Assembly: GCF_001577265.1 (NCBI RefSeq)
Contig: NZ_CP014517.1
Span: 1,913,001-1,977,000, forward strand
Reading direction: 5' to 3'
Length of the DNA stretch: 64,000 nucleotides
From: Variovorax sp. PAMC 28711
GTDB lineage: Bacteria; Pseudomonadota; Gammaproteobacteria; Burkholderiales; Burkholderiaceae_C
The position numbers were made by a program, and so were the translations under genes. The notes below the pieces were generated by a model that did not search any database, was not told the origin of the DNA, and saw only the letters and a program-made list of their open reading frames with translations. Positions 8,134 through 16,997 of the stretch are shown piece after piece (positions within the stretch are counted from its first letter, which is position 1; each line of letters starts with the position of its first letter).

Positions 8134-9843
8134 TCACTTCAGAGTCAAGCGTTCGGTGTCGGTGCAATTCGAGCTGCTTCGAGCAACTGACCAGACGTCC
8201 AAACTCGGCTGGTACGCTTTCGTATTGATGCTGAAGAACCCGAGCAAAGTAGAGAACACGTTGTCGTGCGAAAGCGGTTGGCCCGAGATTGACGTCAAGC
8301 ACGACTTTGGCGTTCGAAGGCGGCGTTGCACACCTTCCGACATCCACACAATCATCGGAACCCGTGTCTGCTCCTTCGGTGCGAGCAAAGTGGGAAGACC
8401 GTGAAGATAGATGTTCCGCTCCCCTAAGCTTTCACCATGATCAGAGAGGTAGATCACGGCCACGTCCATGTTTGCCGCCTGCGCGTTGGCAACACTGATG
8501 GCCTGTGCAATGGTCTGACTGGTGTAGTCGATGGAGTTGTCGTACGTGTTTACCAAGGTGCTTACGTCGCAAGCCTGAATGCGGTTTGTGTCGCAAGTTG
8601 GCTGGAACGGCCCCGGCGCAGGGTAGCGTTTGAAATAGGACGGCCCGTGGCTTCCCATTTGATGCAGCACGATGGCGCTGTCTCCTTTAACTTCAGCCAA
8701 GCTTGCACGAAGAGCATCGACCAGCACACCGTCGAGGCACGCAGTGCCATCACAAAAAATTCCATCATCTATCGTCGGCAGTTGGCGGTTCGGCACACGG
8801 CTGCACACTCCTTTGCAACCCGAGTTGTTGTCGATCCATTCGACGCTCACGCCAGTTCGCTGCAGAACGTCCAAGGCGTTTTCACGCGATTGCGCCTTGG
8901 CGTTGGTAAAACCTGCTACGCCGAGATCGGAAAACATGCAGGGCAACGACGTAGCTGTGTCGGTCCCGCATGCAACCACGCCGCTGAAATAGACCGCATT
9001 TGAATCTGCGAGTGCGACGTTGGTATCGCGGGCGTAGCCACCAAGCGAAAAATTGGCGGCTCTCGCGGTCTCACCAACGATGAAAACCAGTACAAGTGGC
9101 TTGGCGTTGGCCCCGACTTTCCGTGTGGCATCAAGAGCCACTGGAATCAATGGAGCGGTGGAGGTGCGATCGGCCTTGAGGTAGCCGTACGTCGCATTGA
9201 TGAAGTTCGACGGCACCAGTTGAAAGCGCAGCTCTCGGTGATTCCGAAAGGTCGAGGCCAGAGTGCCGTAGAAGATCATCGCGACCGCTGCCGCCGTCGC
9301 CAACCCAACACTCGTCAGCATGATGGTCTGTCGAATGGCTCGAGACGCGGTGCTGCGTCGAACACCGACAAAGTGCAGCAGCGCCGCCGGAAACAAACCG
9401 CGCCAGAACAAATCGATCAACGCAGGCCAAGACAACAACTCGCGAACTTCCCGCGCGTCGGTTTCCACCATGTTTCGCACGAGCCCTTTGTCAAACAGCA
9501 ATCCCCAGGCGTCGACGTAGTGCGAGATGCTGGCAGAGGCAAGTAGCACTGCTCCCAGCATTAAGCAGCCAAGTCGGCCGCCCGCGAGCGGGCGCAGCAC
9601 CGCCGAGAACATGAAAAGCAGTACCAGGGCAAGTCCAGCCATTGCTCCACCAGCCTCCCATGACATGCCACCCTGCGCGCTGGCGATGGTTTTCCAGAAT
9701 GCGAAGTTGTCGAATGCGAGAATCCACGCAACCGTGGCAAGGCAACCCAATAGCGGCGAGATGCCTTCGAAGTGAAGTGATTTCTGAGAGGCTGTTCGGC
9801 CGTACTCATTGAGCGATCGCGCGTGGGCCTGGGGGTGCGGCAT
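8134..9843 (-). CDS. eptA: EptA-type phosphoethanolamine-lipid A transferase
   Basis: The 569-residue protein has about five N-terminal membrane segments (residues 30 to 195) followed by a periplasmic sulfatase-fold domain. Visible catalytic and zinc residues match EptA/MCR: Glu258 in VGETARAANFSLGGY, the nucleophile Thr296 in GTDTATSLPCMFS, and the SDHGESLGE zinc site, with several periplasmic Cys pairs. It transfers phosphoethanolamine from phosphatidylethanolamine to lipid A, lowering surface charge and giving polymyxin tolerance. It is the first gene of a minus-strand operon with zinc-ribbon, lipoprotein and czcD genes, and faces a two-component system across a 237-base promoter region. 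A metal-type response-regulator box lies 107 bases before its start. Confidence 0.9.
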   Translation of the reverse strand: MPHPQAHARSLNEYGRTASQKSLHFEGISPLLGCLATVAWILAFDNFAFWKTIASAQGGMSWEAGGAMAGLALVLLFMFSAVLRPLAGGRLGCLMLGAVLLASASISHYVDAWGLLFDKGLVRNMVETDAREVRELLSWPALIDLFWRGLFPAALLHFVGVRRSTASRAIRQTIMLTSVGLATAAAVAMIFYGTLASTFRNHRELRFQLVPSNFINATYGYLKADRTSTAPLIPVALDATRKVGANAKPLVLVFIVGETARAANFSLGGYARDTNVALADSNAVYFSGVVACGTDTATSLPCMFSDLGVAGFTNAKAQSRENALDVLQRTGVSVEWIDNNSGCKGVCSRVPNRQLPTIDDGIFCDGTACLDGVLVDALRASLAEVKGDSAIVLHQMGSHGPSYFKRYPAPGPFQPTCDTNRIQACDVSTLVNTYDNSIDYTSQTIAQAISVANAQAANMDVAVIYLSDHGESLGERNIYLHGLPTLLAPKEQTRVPMIVWMSEGVQRRLRTPKSCLTSISGQPLSHDNVFSTLLGFFSINTKAYQPSLDVWSVARSSSNCTDTERLTLK

Positions 9844-9950
9844 GACTTGGAGTTGTCTTGGCCAACGCTTGAGCGGCTGGCTGTGGCGATGCCTTCTCTG
9901 GCACGTTCGACGACTCTAGAAACCGCGGCCGACAGCCACCCCACGCAGAC

Positions 9951-9967
9951 ATTACAAGACGGTAATG
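9951..9967 (-). promoter_or_regulatory. Putative metal response-regulator box upstream of eptA
   Basis: Read on the minus strand this is CATTAC-N5-TGTAAT. It forms an 18-bp palindrome with position 9950, so it could serve both directions of the eptA / response-regulator intergenic region. Four other copies of the same pattern occur in the window. Confidence 0.7.
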
Positions 9968-10029
9968 TGCTGCAAAGGCACAGCGCGGATCGGGCGCGAC
10001 ACTCAGCCCCGCGGTTCGCACTCGGCGTA

Positions 10030-10046
10030 GATGACGGAAATGTAAT
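10030..10046 (+). promoter_or_regulatory. Putative metal response-regulator box upstream of the response regulator
   Basis: GATGAC-N5-TGTAAT lies 34 bases before the response-regulator start, consistent with autoregulation. An AGGA ribosome-binding site follows, 7 bases before the ATG. Confidence 0.7.
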
Positions 10047-10080
10047 CCGCCCGAATGTCCACCGACGTTAGGATTAGAAG

Positions 10081-10758
10081 ATGCATCTCCTGGTGATCGA
10101 AGACGAAATGAAGCTTGGCGATTACCTGCGAAAGGGTTTGATCGAAAGTGGCTTCAATGTGGATCTTTCGCGCGACGGCACGGAAGGCCTTGGAATGGCC
10201 CTCACCGGTAACTACGATGCGATCGTCCTCGACGTGATGCTCCCCGGCGTGGATGGCTTTAAGATCCTAGATGTCGTGCGCAAGTCATCCGCGACGCCGG
10301 TCTTGATGCTGACGGCGCGCGACGATGTCGCTGACCGAGTCAAGGGGCTTGAGGCTGGTGCGGACGACTACCTAGCGAAGCCCTTCGCCTTTACCGAGTT
10401 GCTGGCACGAGTCCGCGCATTACTGAGACGTGGTTCACTGCAGGAGTCGACGCGATTCGCGCTCGCCGACCTCCAACTCGATCTAACGACGCGGCGAGCA
10501 AGCCGAGGCGGCAAACGGCTCGACTTGACAGCCAAGGAGTTCTTCTTGCTCTCATTGCTTCTTCGTCGCCAGGGTCAGGTGCTGTCGCGCGCCGTCCTTG
10601 CAGATCAGGTTTGGGGCATGAACTTCGACAGCGAGACAAACGTTGTGGAGGTTGCGGTGCGCCGGCTGCGCGCGAAGATCGACGATCCCTTCGAAGATAA
10701 GTTGCTCCATACAGTGCGCGGCATGGGTTACGTTCTTGAACAGCGCGACGACGGTTGA
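10081..10758 (+). CDS. OmpR-family response regulator, heavy-metal type (CzcR/CopR-like)
   Basis: The 225-residue protein has a receiver domain with acidic pocket (VIEDE), phospho-acceptor Asp51 (VLDVMLPG), Thr/Lys switch residues (MLTARDD, LAKPF) and a C-terminal winged helix ([15 protein letters not shown], then [13 protein letters not shown]). The wording of the receiver, [16 protein letters not shown], is typical of the CzcR/CopR/CusR/IrlR group that controls metal efflux. Start ATG has AGGA 7 bases upstream. Its stop overlaps the kinase gene. The repeated box upstream of eptA, czcI and both DUF4148-type genes is its likely target, but that is inferred. PmrA-like function is the alternative because of the adjacent eptA. 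Confidence 0.9.
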   Translation: MHLLVIEDEMKLGDYLRKGLIESGFNVDLSRDGTEGLGMALTGNYDAIVLDVMLPGVDGFKILDVVRKSSATPVLMLTARDDVADRVKGLEAGADDYLAKPFAFTELLARVRALLRRGSLQESTRFALADLQLDLTTRRASRGGKRLDLTAKEFFLLSLLLRRQGQVLSRAVLADQVWGMNFDSETNVVEVAVRRLRAKIDDPFEDKLLHTVRGMGYVLEQRDDG

Positions 10759-12086
10759 ACGTGAAGGCCGTCTCGATCCAACGTTCGTTATCGCGTTGGT
10801 TTGCCTTGCAGGCGCTGATCGGCCTGAGCATCGTGTGCGTTGTCGTCTATGGCATCACGCGCTGGAGCTTTCAGCTCAAGCAGGCTGAAGAATTTGATCG
10901 CCACAGTGATCTGGTGCGTCACGCAATCGCCGAAACGCGAACGCCGCCGAACTTGAATGCACTTCGCCACAAACTGGACGACTACTTTCAGACCCATCCG
11001 GACATTCAGGTGGTACTTCTCGCTGGTGAACAGCAGATCTACCGCTCGCAGCGCCCGGTTCCACAAGGCCACTCCGTCTTCAAAACTCTCAGTCTTGACG
11101 GACTGAAGTTCGAGGAGGCACCGGTTCGGCTCGAACTCACGTTAGATTCGAGCAGCGACGATCTGTTGCTCGAGCGACTTGCCTGGACGTTGGTCGCGGC
11201 AGCGACCTTGGGATCGCTTGGCGTTGCCTGGACCGGATTTTTGATTGTGAGGCGTGGTCTCAGGCCGCTCAAACAGTTGACCGCGCAGACAGCCGCAGCC
11301 GGTCCGACAAGGCCTGGGGCCCGTATCGATGCCACGTCTTACGCCAGCGAGCTTCACCCCTGGATCGAGCAGTTCAACGCGCTGCTCGAGAGGGCGGAAG
11401 GAGCTTACGCACAGCTTGAAGCCTTCAATGCCGACGTCGCGCACGAACTGCGGACGCCATTAGCCAACATGATTGCCCAGGTTGAGATCGAACTCAGCCA
11501 AGTTCGCCCGGTCGGCGCCTTGCGCGAAGCAATGAGCTCACAGCTTGAGGAAGCGCAAAGGTTGTCGGCCATCGTCACGGACATGCTTTTTCTGTCCAAG
11601 GCTGACCGCGGTGCCCGAGCTCGACGCGGGAGACTTTTGAGCATCGCAGAGCAGGTGGCGGCCGTCGGAGAGTTCCATGAGGCCGAGCTGGAGGCGGCTG
11701 CACTCTCACTTCGCATTGACGGCGACGCCGTGGTCCAGGTCGACGTTGGGCTGCTTCGTCGGGCCGTGTCAAATCTGCTGAGTAATGCAATTCGCTATGC
11801 CAAAACGAACAGCCTCATCTGCGTCGAGATCGAACACCAAGACATGATGGTGAGGCTTTCTGTCGTCAACAGAGGCGACAAGATTGATCCAGCGGCGCTG
11901 CCGAGGCTCTTCGAACGCTTCTACCGAGCGGACATTTCACGCAGCGGCTCGTCCAGCCACCATGGACTCGGGCTTGCTATCGTGGCCGCCATCGCACGCA
12001 TGCACGGCGGGAAGCCTTTCGCCGAGTCAGCAAGGGGCGTGACGCGTATCGGTTTCACTTTAGTGCGGTTGGAAGCAGAAGAATGA
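10755..12086 (+). CDS. Sensor histidine kinase, heavy-metal type (CzcS-like)
   Basis: The 443-residue kinase has two membrane segments (about residues 13-35 and 140-165) flanking a periplasmic sensor of about 100 residues. A HAMP-like region, the dimerisation box with His230 (VAHELRTPL), the N box ([10 protein letters not shown]) and the G box (HHGLGLAIV) follow. The candidate start is TTG at 10755, overlapping the regulator stop by four bases (TTGA); a GTG at 10761 is an alternative that removes two residues. It pairs with the preceding regulator. The periplasmic domain has few His or Cys residues, so the ligand cannot be read from sequence. Confidence 0.9.
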   Translation: MNVKAVSIQRSLSRWFALQALIGLSIVCVVVYGITRWSFQLKQAEEFDRHSDLVRHAIAETRTPPNLNALRHKLDDYFQTHPDIQVVLLAGEQQIYRSQRPVPQGHSVFKTLSLDGLKFEEAPVRLELTLDSSSDDLLLERLAWTLVAAATLGSLGVAWTGFLIVRRGLRPLKQLTAQTAAAGPTRPGARIDATSYASELHPWIEQFNALLERAEGAYAQLEAFNADVAHELRTPLANMIAQVEIELSQVRPVGALREAMSSQLEEAQRLSAIVTDMLFLSKADRGARARRGRLLSIAEQVAAVGEFHEAELEAAALSLRIDGDAVVQVDVGLLRRAVSNLLSNAIRYAKTNSLICVEIEHQDMMVRLSVVNRGDKIDPAALPRLFERFYRADISRSGSSSHHGLGLAIVAAIARMHGGKPFAESARGVTRIGFTLVRLEAEE

Positions 12087-12167
12087 AGTGAGTTTTTTGG
12101 TCAGCGCCCGCTGCAGAGTTCGAGGCAACCGCAAGGCGATGTGTGATCACCGTGCTGATCGAAACGA

Positions 12168-12530
12168 TTATTTCCCTGTCGTCAGCACCGGAGGCCATGG
12201 TGCCCCTCGGCTTACCGAATTCCAAGCTGGGTGCTTCATTGCCGCCTGCAGTTCTGCATTCACCTGCGCCCGCGTCTTCGGTTCACCGGACCCCGCGGCG
12301 GGCCATGGCGCCCCACGACTGTAGGTGCTGCTCCAGCGCGGGTTTTTCTGCGCCTTGTCAAGATCGGATGCAACCTGAGCGCGCGTTGCTTGATTGATGT
12401 GATCGGGGTGATAGGTCGCACCGATTTCTGACGTCGTCGAGTGATACGCCCCTGCTGCAAAACTGGTTGGCACAAGCACGGCCGACAGCGCGCCGGCGAT
12501 GGCAAGAGAACGGAGGTTGAGAACAGACAT
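12168..12530 (-). CDS. DUF4148 small periplasmic protein
   Basis: The 120-residue protein has a clear signal peptide (SLAIAGALSAVLVPTSFAAG) and two copies of the DUF4148 signature TRAQVxADL / TRAQVNAEL, each followed by a short P-W-S or P-A-W-N stretch and a SRGAPWP repeat. DUF4148 proteins are common small exported proteins in Burkholderiales and their role is unknown. A metal regulator box lies 89 bases upstream at 12620-12636. It probably belongs to the metal-responsive set with the neighbouring czc genes. Confidence 0.8.
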   Translation of the reverse strand: MSVLNLRSLAIAGALSAVLVPTSFAAGAYHSTTSEIGATYHPDHINQATRAQVASDLDKAQKNPRWSSTYSRGAPWPAAGSGEPKTRAQVNAELQAAMKHPAWNSVSRGAPWPPVLTTGK

Positions 12531-12619
12531 GTTGGCTCCTGGTGGTTAGTCGCCTGATCGACCGATCGAGGCGCAACATCGACTCTAGAAGTCCAAGCCG
12601 ACGAGTCGCCACCACATCA

Positions 12620-12636
12620 ATTACAACCGGGTCATC
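12620..12636 (-). promoter_or_regulatory. Putative metal response-regulator box upstream of the DUF4148 gene
   Basis: On the minus strand GATGAC-N5-TGTAAT, a perfect match to the box at 10030-10046 in the opposite orientation. It lies upstream of the gene starting at 12530. Confidence 0.7.
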
Positions 12637-12649
12637 TGGCTGTCATAAA

Positions 12650-12686
12650 CAAAAAAACACCGCTCTCTGAAACCGAGTAGCGGTGT
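12650..12686 (-). terminator. Rho-independent terminator of the 12739-13164 gene
   Basis: An inverted repeat (ACACCGCT ... AGCGGTGT, with an inner CTC/GAG pair) is followed on the minus strand by seven T residues. It lies just past the stop of the upstream DUF4148-like gene and before the next gene's box. Confidence 0.85.
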
Positions 12687-12738
12687 TCGGGACAGCTGTC
12701 GGACCATGCCGACCGAAGTTCTCAATCGCGAGTTTGAA

Positions 12739-13164
12739 TCAGCGTACCGTGGTGGCCGAAGTGGCAGGTGCTTGGGAAGTCTGGGCGTCCTGGCTCGCGT
12801 TGCGCGAACTGGCAAACTTGCGCGCTGCTCGGACGTACGCTGGACTGGAGGGGTCAACGCTGCGATCCCCATAACTCATCGCGGCCAAACCGGACTTGAC
12901 CCAGTCCATGGTCTCGGCTTGAACGACAGCGCGAGATAGCTGACTGGATCGCGCAACCGGGCGCGGGTCACCCTGCGTGTAGCCGGCCGACGGTGCAGTC
13001 GGCATCCACGCGCGAGTTGCGGCCTCGACGGCGGTACGCGAAGTACTTGACGTCAGCGCCACTGGCCGCGGATCGCCTTCAGCGTAATTTCCAGCGAATG
13101 CCGGAGCCATTGCGGCGGAGAGAGCGATCGAAGCCAGCGACAGGCGGAGCGAAGACTTTTGCAT
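12739..13164 (-). CDS. DUF4148-like small periplasmic protein
   Basis: From the ATG at 13164 the product is 141 residues: signal peptide ending AMAPAFAGN, then three repeats of the type GDPRPVA with SRTAVEAAT / SRAVVQAET, and a Ser/Thr-rich tail. The start is chosen because AAGGA lies 7 bases upstream; an ATG 19 codons earlier lacks this and would bury the signal peptide. It resembles its neighbour in organisation and belongs with the small exported proteins of this family. A metal regulator box lies 94 bases upstream and a terminator follows, so it is a single-gene unit. Confidence 0.75.
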   Translation of the reverse strand: MQKSSLRLSLASIALSAAMAPAFAGNYAEGDPRPVALTSSTSRTAVEAATRAWMPTAPSAGYTQGDPRPVARSSQLSRAVVQAETMDWVKSGLAAMSYGDRSVDPSSPAYVRAARKFASSRNASQDAQTSQAPATSATTVR

Positions 13165-13258
13165 TTTTGGTCCTTGAGGTTGGTTGGTAATCGGCACCGC
13201 TTGCTGCGCGGCGTGTGACAACTTTAAAAAACCAGTCCCTCAGATTCCGAACGGTCGC

Positions 13259-13275
13259 ATTACAGCTTAGTCATC
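13259..13275 (-). promoter_or_regulatory. Putative metal response-regulator box upstream of the DUF4148-like gene
   Basis: On the minus strand GATGAC-N5-TGTAAT, matching both half-sites and spacing of the other boxes. It sits between the His-rich gene stop (13282) and the gene starting at 13164. Confidence 0.7.
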
Positions 13276-13281
13276 AGGTCT

Positions 13282-13698
13282 TCATTTGAGCGCGAAGCGT
13301 GCTGACTGAGCGGGTTGGCCTTTCAGCGATACCTGAGCGACCACCTTGGTTCCAGGGCCCACGGAATAAGTGCCCTTTGCTTCCAGCGTTTCGCCGGCGG
13401 GGACCAATGTTGCCTCTTCTTTCTTGCCGCCAGACAACAATGTCACCTTCGCGCTTGCGCCAGAAAGGTTCGCCGGCTTCCCGTGGTCAGTTACATGCAA
13501 CGTCAACGTGTCCGGACGAGCCACAAGTTCGTAGTTGACGTCCTTGACCACCGCGACAACACCGCCGTGCTGGGGCTTGGCCTCGTGCGCATGGGCGCTG
13601 CCTTTGCTCTCATGCTCGTGTCCTTTGTGGTCGTCCGCGGCATGAGCGTTGAAGGACAAGCCGATCGTCGCGATGGCGATGAGTGATGAAAATTTCAT
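13282..13698 (-). CDS. His-rich periplasmic metal-binding protein of the czc operon
   Basis: From the ATG at 13698 (GAGGA just upstream) the product is 138 residues: signal peptide ending SFNAHA, a His-rich stretch (DDHKGHEHESKGSAHAHE), then a beta-rich domain beginning PQHGGVVAVVKD. That domain resembles the N-terminal domain of the CzcB protein of the same operon (GGQRFSEGDFGLEL, VTDKDKP), so it looks like a free-standing copy. It is the last gene after czcA, separated by a GC-rich hairpin. A periplasmic Zn/Cd/Co chaperone or buffer for the efflux pump is the likely role. Confidence 0.75.
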   Translation of the reverse strand: MKFSSLIAIATIGLSFNAHAADDHKGHEHESKGSAHAHEAKPQHGGVVAVVKDVNYELVARPDTLTLHVTDHGKPANLSGASAKVTLLSGGKKEEATLVPAGETLEAKGTYSVGPGTKVVAQVSLKGQPAQSARFALK

Positions 13699-13710
13699 GG
13701 GGATCCTCGA

Positions 13711-13749
13711 AATCAAGTTAAAGCCCCCGGTTGCCAGCCGTGCGGGGGC
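13711..13749 (-). terminator. Hairpin between czcA and the His-rich gene
   Basis: GCCCCCG and CGGGGGC form a perfect 7-bp stem with a 13-base loop, followed on the minus strand by a short T-rich run (TTTAACTTGATT). It could be a weak terminator or an attenuator that lowers expression of the last gene. Confidence 0.45.
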
Positions 13750-13763
13750 GGTCACGGATGAAA

Positions 13764-16700
13764 CTAGGCGCTGGCGTGGGGCGGAGGCCGGTCATGGGGG
13801 GTCCGCTCTGCGACCGCCTTGGACTCGCCGAAAACTTCCTCTTCCTCGTCCCGGCCGTGCAGCAGTCGGTAGAGCACGGGCAGCACCAACAACGTGAGCG
13901 CGGTCGACGATAGGATCCCGCCGATGACGACAGTGGCGAGCGGACGTTGCACCTCCGCGCCTGTGCCGGTGGCGATGGCCATAGGCACAAAACCCAGTGA
14001 CGCCACGAGCGCGGTCATCAGGACCGGTCGCAAACGGGTGAGCGCCCCTTCGTGGATCGCCTGGTCGAGCGACGCGCCGGCATCGCGCAGATTCCGAATG
14101 AACGAAATCATTACCAGGCCATTCAGCACCGCGACGCCCGACAAAGCGATGAATCCCACCGCCGCCGTGATCGACAATGGAATGTCACGAAGCCACAACG
14201 CCAGAATGCCGCCGGTCAACGCGAACGGAATGCCGGTGAACACGATCAGGCCATCCTTAAGATTGCCGAACATGGCAAACAGCAGCGTGAGCACCAATAG
14301 CAGCGCAACGGGGACCACGATCTGGAGGCGCTGCGTAGCGGATTGCAGGTTCTCAAACTGTCCGCCCCAAGACGTCCAGTACCCCGTGGGGACCTTCAAT
14401 CGTTGATCCAGGGCTGCCGTCGCTTCCGTGACGAACGACCCCAGGTCTCGCCCTCGCACGTTGGCACTCACCACGACGCGTCGCTTCCCGTCTTCACGGC
14501 TGACCTGGTTGGGGCCTGGCGCGAGTTCGAGCGAGGCAACCTCGCCCAACGGGATAAAGCTAACCCGGGTGCTGGCGGTTGCTGCGGCCGAGTTGGCTGG
14601 AAGCGGGATGGGCAGGCGGCGGATGGCTTCGAGGTCTCCGCGCAGCAGGTCTGGAAGCCGCACCACGATGTCGAAGCGACGATCGCCCTCGAAAAGCGTA
14701 CCGGCGGTTCGCCCGCCCACGGCGGTCGAGATTGTGTCCTGCACATCGGCGATGTTCAAGCCGTACCGCGTCGCCTTCTCCCGGTCAATGTTGACCGTGA
14801 GCATCGGCAGACCACTGGTCTGTTCCACGTTGACTTCGGCGGCACCAGGGATGGACTTCAACACCTCTTCGATCTCGCGCGCCGACTTGTTCAGAACCTC
14901 CATGTCATCTCCGAACACCTTCACGGCGACGTCGGCCCGCACGCCGGACACCAACTCGTTGAAGCGCAACTGAATCGGCTGTGAGAACTCATAATTGTTG
15001 CCTGGCAGCTTTGCCACTTCTGCCTGCACGGCTTCGACGATTTCCTGACGCGTGCGCTTCGGCTCAGGCCACTCGTCGACCGGCTTGAGCATGACGTAGG
15101 CATCCGAAATGTTCGGCGGCATCGGGTCGGAGGCAATTTCCGCCGTCCCGGTCCGCGCGAAGATCCGTTTGATCTCTGGAAACTTCGCCTTGAGCGTGCG
15201 CTCAAGTTGTTGCTGCATCTCCAGTGATTGAGTCAGGCTTGTGCCGGGGATGCGAAGAGCTTGAACCGCGAAGTCGCCTTCGTTAAGGCTTGGAATGAAT
15301 TCACTGCCCAGCCGCGTGGCGAGCAGGGCCGAGAGCACCACCGCAACCCCCGCAATCGTCAACACGATGGCCTTGGCCGCGAGCGCACGGTCCAGAAGCG
15401 GCTCGTAGACCTTCTTGGCCCAAAGCATCAGGCGGTTTTCCTTTTCGGAGACCTTGTTGCCGATGAAGAGCGCAACAGCCGCGGGAATGAAGGTGACCGA
15501 CAGGATCATCGCGCCGAGCAAGGCGATCACGACCGTGAGCGCCATCGGATGGAACATCTTTCCCTCGACGCCCGTAAGCGCGAAGATCGGCAGGTACACG
15601 ATCATGATGATCACTTGCCCGAAGAGCAATGCGCGCCGTGCTTCCTGCGATGCGGCGAAAACTTCGTGGTAGCGCTCCTTTCGGGTCAATGGACGCCCGA
15701 ACTTCGCCTGCGCATGGGATAGCCGCCTGACGCAGTTCTCCACGATCACCACTGCCCCGTCCACGATGATGCCGAAGTCGAGGGCCCCGAGACTCATCAG
15801 GTTCGCGCTGACCTTTTGATTCACCATGCCGGTAAATGTGAACAGCATCGAAAGCGGAATCACCAGTGCCGTGATCAGCGCGGCACGCAGGTTTCCGAGA
15901 AAGAGGAAGAGAACCACGATCACCAAAACTGCGCCTTCGAAGAGGTTCTTTTTCACGGTGTTGATGGCCTTGTCGACAAGCACTGTGCGGTCGTAAACCG
16001 TGATCGCCTCGACCCCTGGCGGGAGCGAGCGATTGATCTCTTCCATCTTTTTCCCAACAGCTTGCGACACGATGCGGCTGTTCTCGCCGATGAGCATGAA
16101 CACCGTGCCCAGAACGACTTCACGGCCGTTGTCGGTCGCGGCGCCGGTGCGCAGTTCCTTGCCAATGCCGACTTCAGCGACGTCGCGCACGCGAATTGGC
16201 GTGCTGCCGCTGGACGACAGGATGACGTTGCGGAGATCCTCCATGCTGCGTGCCTGACCTGGCGCGCGGATGAGGTACTGCTCACCGCGGCGCTCGATGT
16301 AGCCAGCTCCGACGTTGGTGTTGTTGCGTTCCAGCGCCTTCACCACGTCCGCCATCGAAAGACCATAGGCAGAAAGTTTCTCCGGATTGGGCGCGATCTG
16401 GTACTGCTTCTCGAAACCTCCGATGGAGTTGATTTCAGTCACGCCCGCCACATTACGCAGCTGCGGCTTGATCACCCAGTCCTGGATCTCCCGAAGATCG
16501 GTAGATGTGTAGGGCGTTCCATCGGGCTTCTTGGCACCGTCCTTGGCCTCGACGGTCCAAAGGTAAATTTCGCCAAGGCCGGTCGAGATCGGACCAACCA
16601 TCGGGTGGATGCCTTCCGGCATCTGCCCGGTCGCCGACTGCAGGCGCTCGTTGACCAACTGCCGGGCGAAGTAAACGTCGGTCCCGTCCTTGAAGACCAC

Positions 16701-16982
16701 CGTGACCTGCGACAACCCGTAGCGGGAGAGCGAGCGCGTCTGCATCAACCCGGGCAGGCCAGCCATGACGGTTTCGATTGGGAAAGTGACGCGCTGCTCG
16801 GTCTCCAGTGGCGAATAGCCTGGCGCTCCGGTATTGATCTGGACCTGAACATTGGTGATGTCAGGAACGGCGTCGATCGGGAGTTTCTGGTAGTTGTAGA
16901 CCCCAAGACCAGCCATGCCAAGCACGGCGAGTAGGACCAGCCATCGTTGTTCGATGGCGAAACGGATGATGCGTTCAAACAT
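13764..16982 (-). CDS. czcA: CzcA-type heavy-metal RND efflux pump
   Basis: The 1072-residue inner-membrane proton/metal antiporter has 12 predicted membrane segments and two large periplasmic loops. The TM4 signature DFGIIVDGAVVIVEN is that of the Zn/Co/Cd subgroup (HME1) and includes the proton-relay Asp residues. It opens MFERIIRFAIEQRW, as usual. It assembles with CzcB and CzcC to move divalent metals from the periplasm out of the cell. The start is 15 bases after the czcB stop. Length is standard and no defect is seen. The acidic C-terminus (GRDEEEEVFGES, ending HDRPPPHASA) is slightly extended. Confidence 0.96.
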   Translation of the reverse strand: MFERIIRFAIEQRWLVLLAVLGMAGLGVYNYQKLPIDAVPDITNVQVQINTGAPGYSPLETEQRVTFPIETVMAGLPGLMQTRSLSRYGLSQVTVVFKDGTDVYFARQLVNERLQSATGQMPEGIHPMVGPISTGLGEIYLWTVEAKDGAKKPDGTPYTSTDLREIQDWVIKPQLRNVAGVTEINSIGGFEKQYQIAPNPEKLSAYGLSMADVVKALERNNTNVGAGYIERRGEQYLIRAPGQARSMEDLRNVILSSSGSTPIRVRDVAEVGIGKELRTGAATDNGREVVLGTVFMLIGENSRIVSQAVGKKMEEINRSLPPGVEAITVYDRTVLVDKAINTVKKNLFEGAVLVIVVLFLFLGNLRAALITALVIPLSMLFTFTGMVNQKVSANLMSLGALDFGIIVDGAVVIVENCVRRLSHAQAKFGRPLTRKERYHEVFAASQEARRALLFGQVIIMIVYLPIFALTGVEGKMFHPMALTVVIALLGAMILSVTFIPAAVALFIGNKVSEKENRLMLWAKKVYEPLLDRALAAKAIVLTIAGVAVVLSALLATRLGSEFIPSLNEGDFAVQALRIPGTSLTQSLEMQQQLERTLKAKFPEIKRIFARTGTAEIASDPMPPNISDAYVMLKPVDEWPEPKRTRQEIVEAVQAEVAKLPGNNYEFSQPIQLRFNELVSGVRADVAVKVFGDDMEVLNKSAREIEEVLKSIPGAAEVNVEQTSGLPMLTVNIDREKATRYGLNIADVQDTISTAVGGRTAGTLFEGDRRFDIVVRLPDLLRGDLEAIRRLPIPLPANSAAATASTRVSFIPLGEVASLELAPGPNQVSREDGKRRVVVSANVRGRDLGSFVTEATAALDQRLKVPTGYWTSWGGQFENLQSATQRLQIVVPVALLLVLTLLFAMFGNLKDGLIVFTGIPFALTGGILALWLRDIPLSITAAVGFIALSGVAVLNGLVMISFIRNLRDAGASLDQAIHEGALTRLRPVLMTALVASLGFVPMAIATGTGAEVQRPLATVVIGGILSSTALTLLVLPVLYRLLHGRDEEEEVFGESKAVAERTPHDRPPPHASA

Positions 16983-16997
16983 GGCGCTTGGTCTGCC

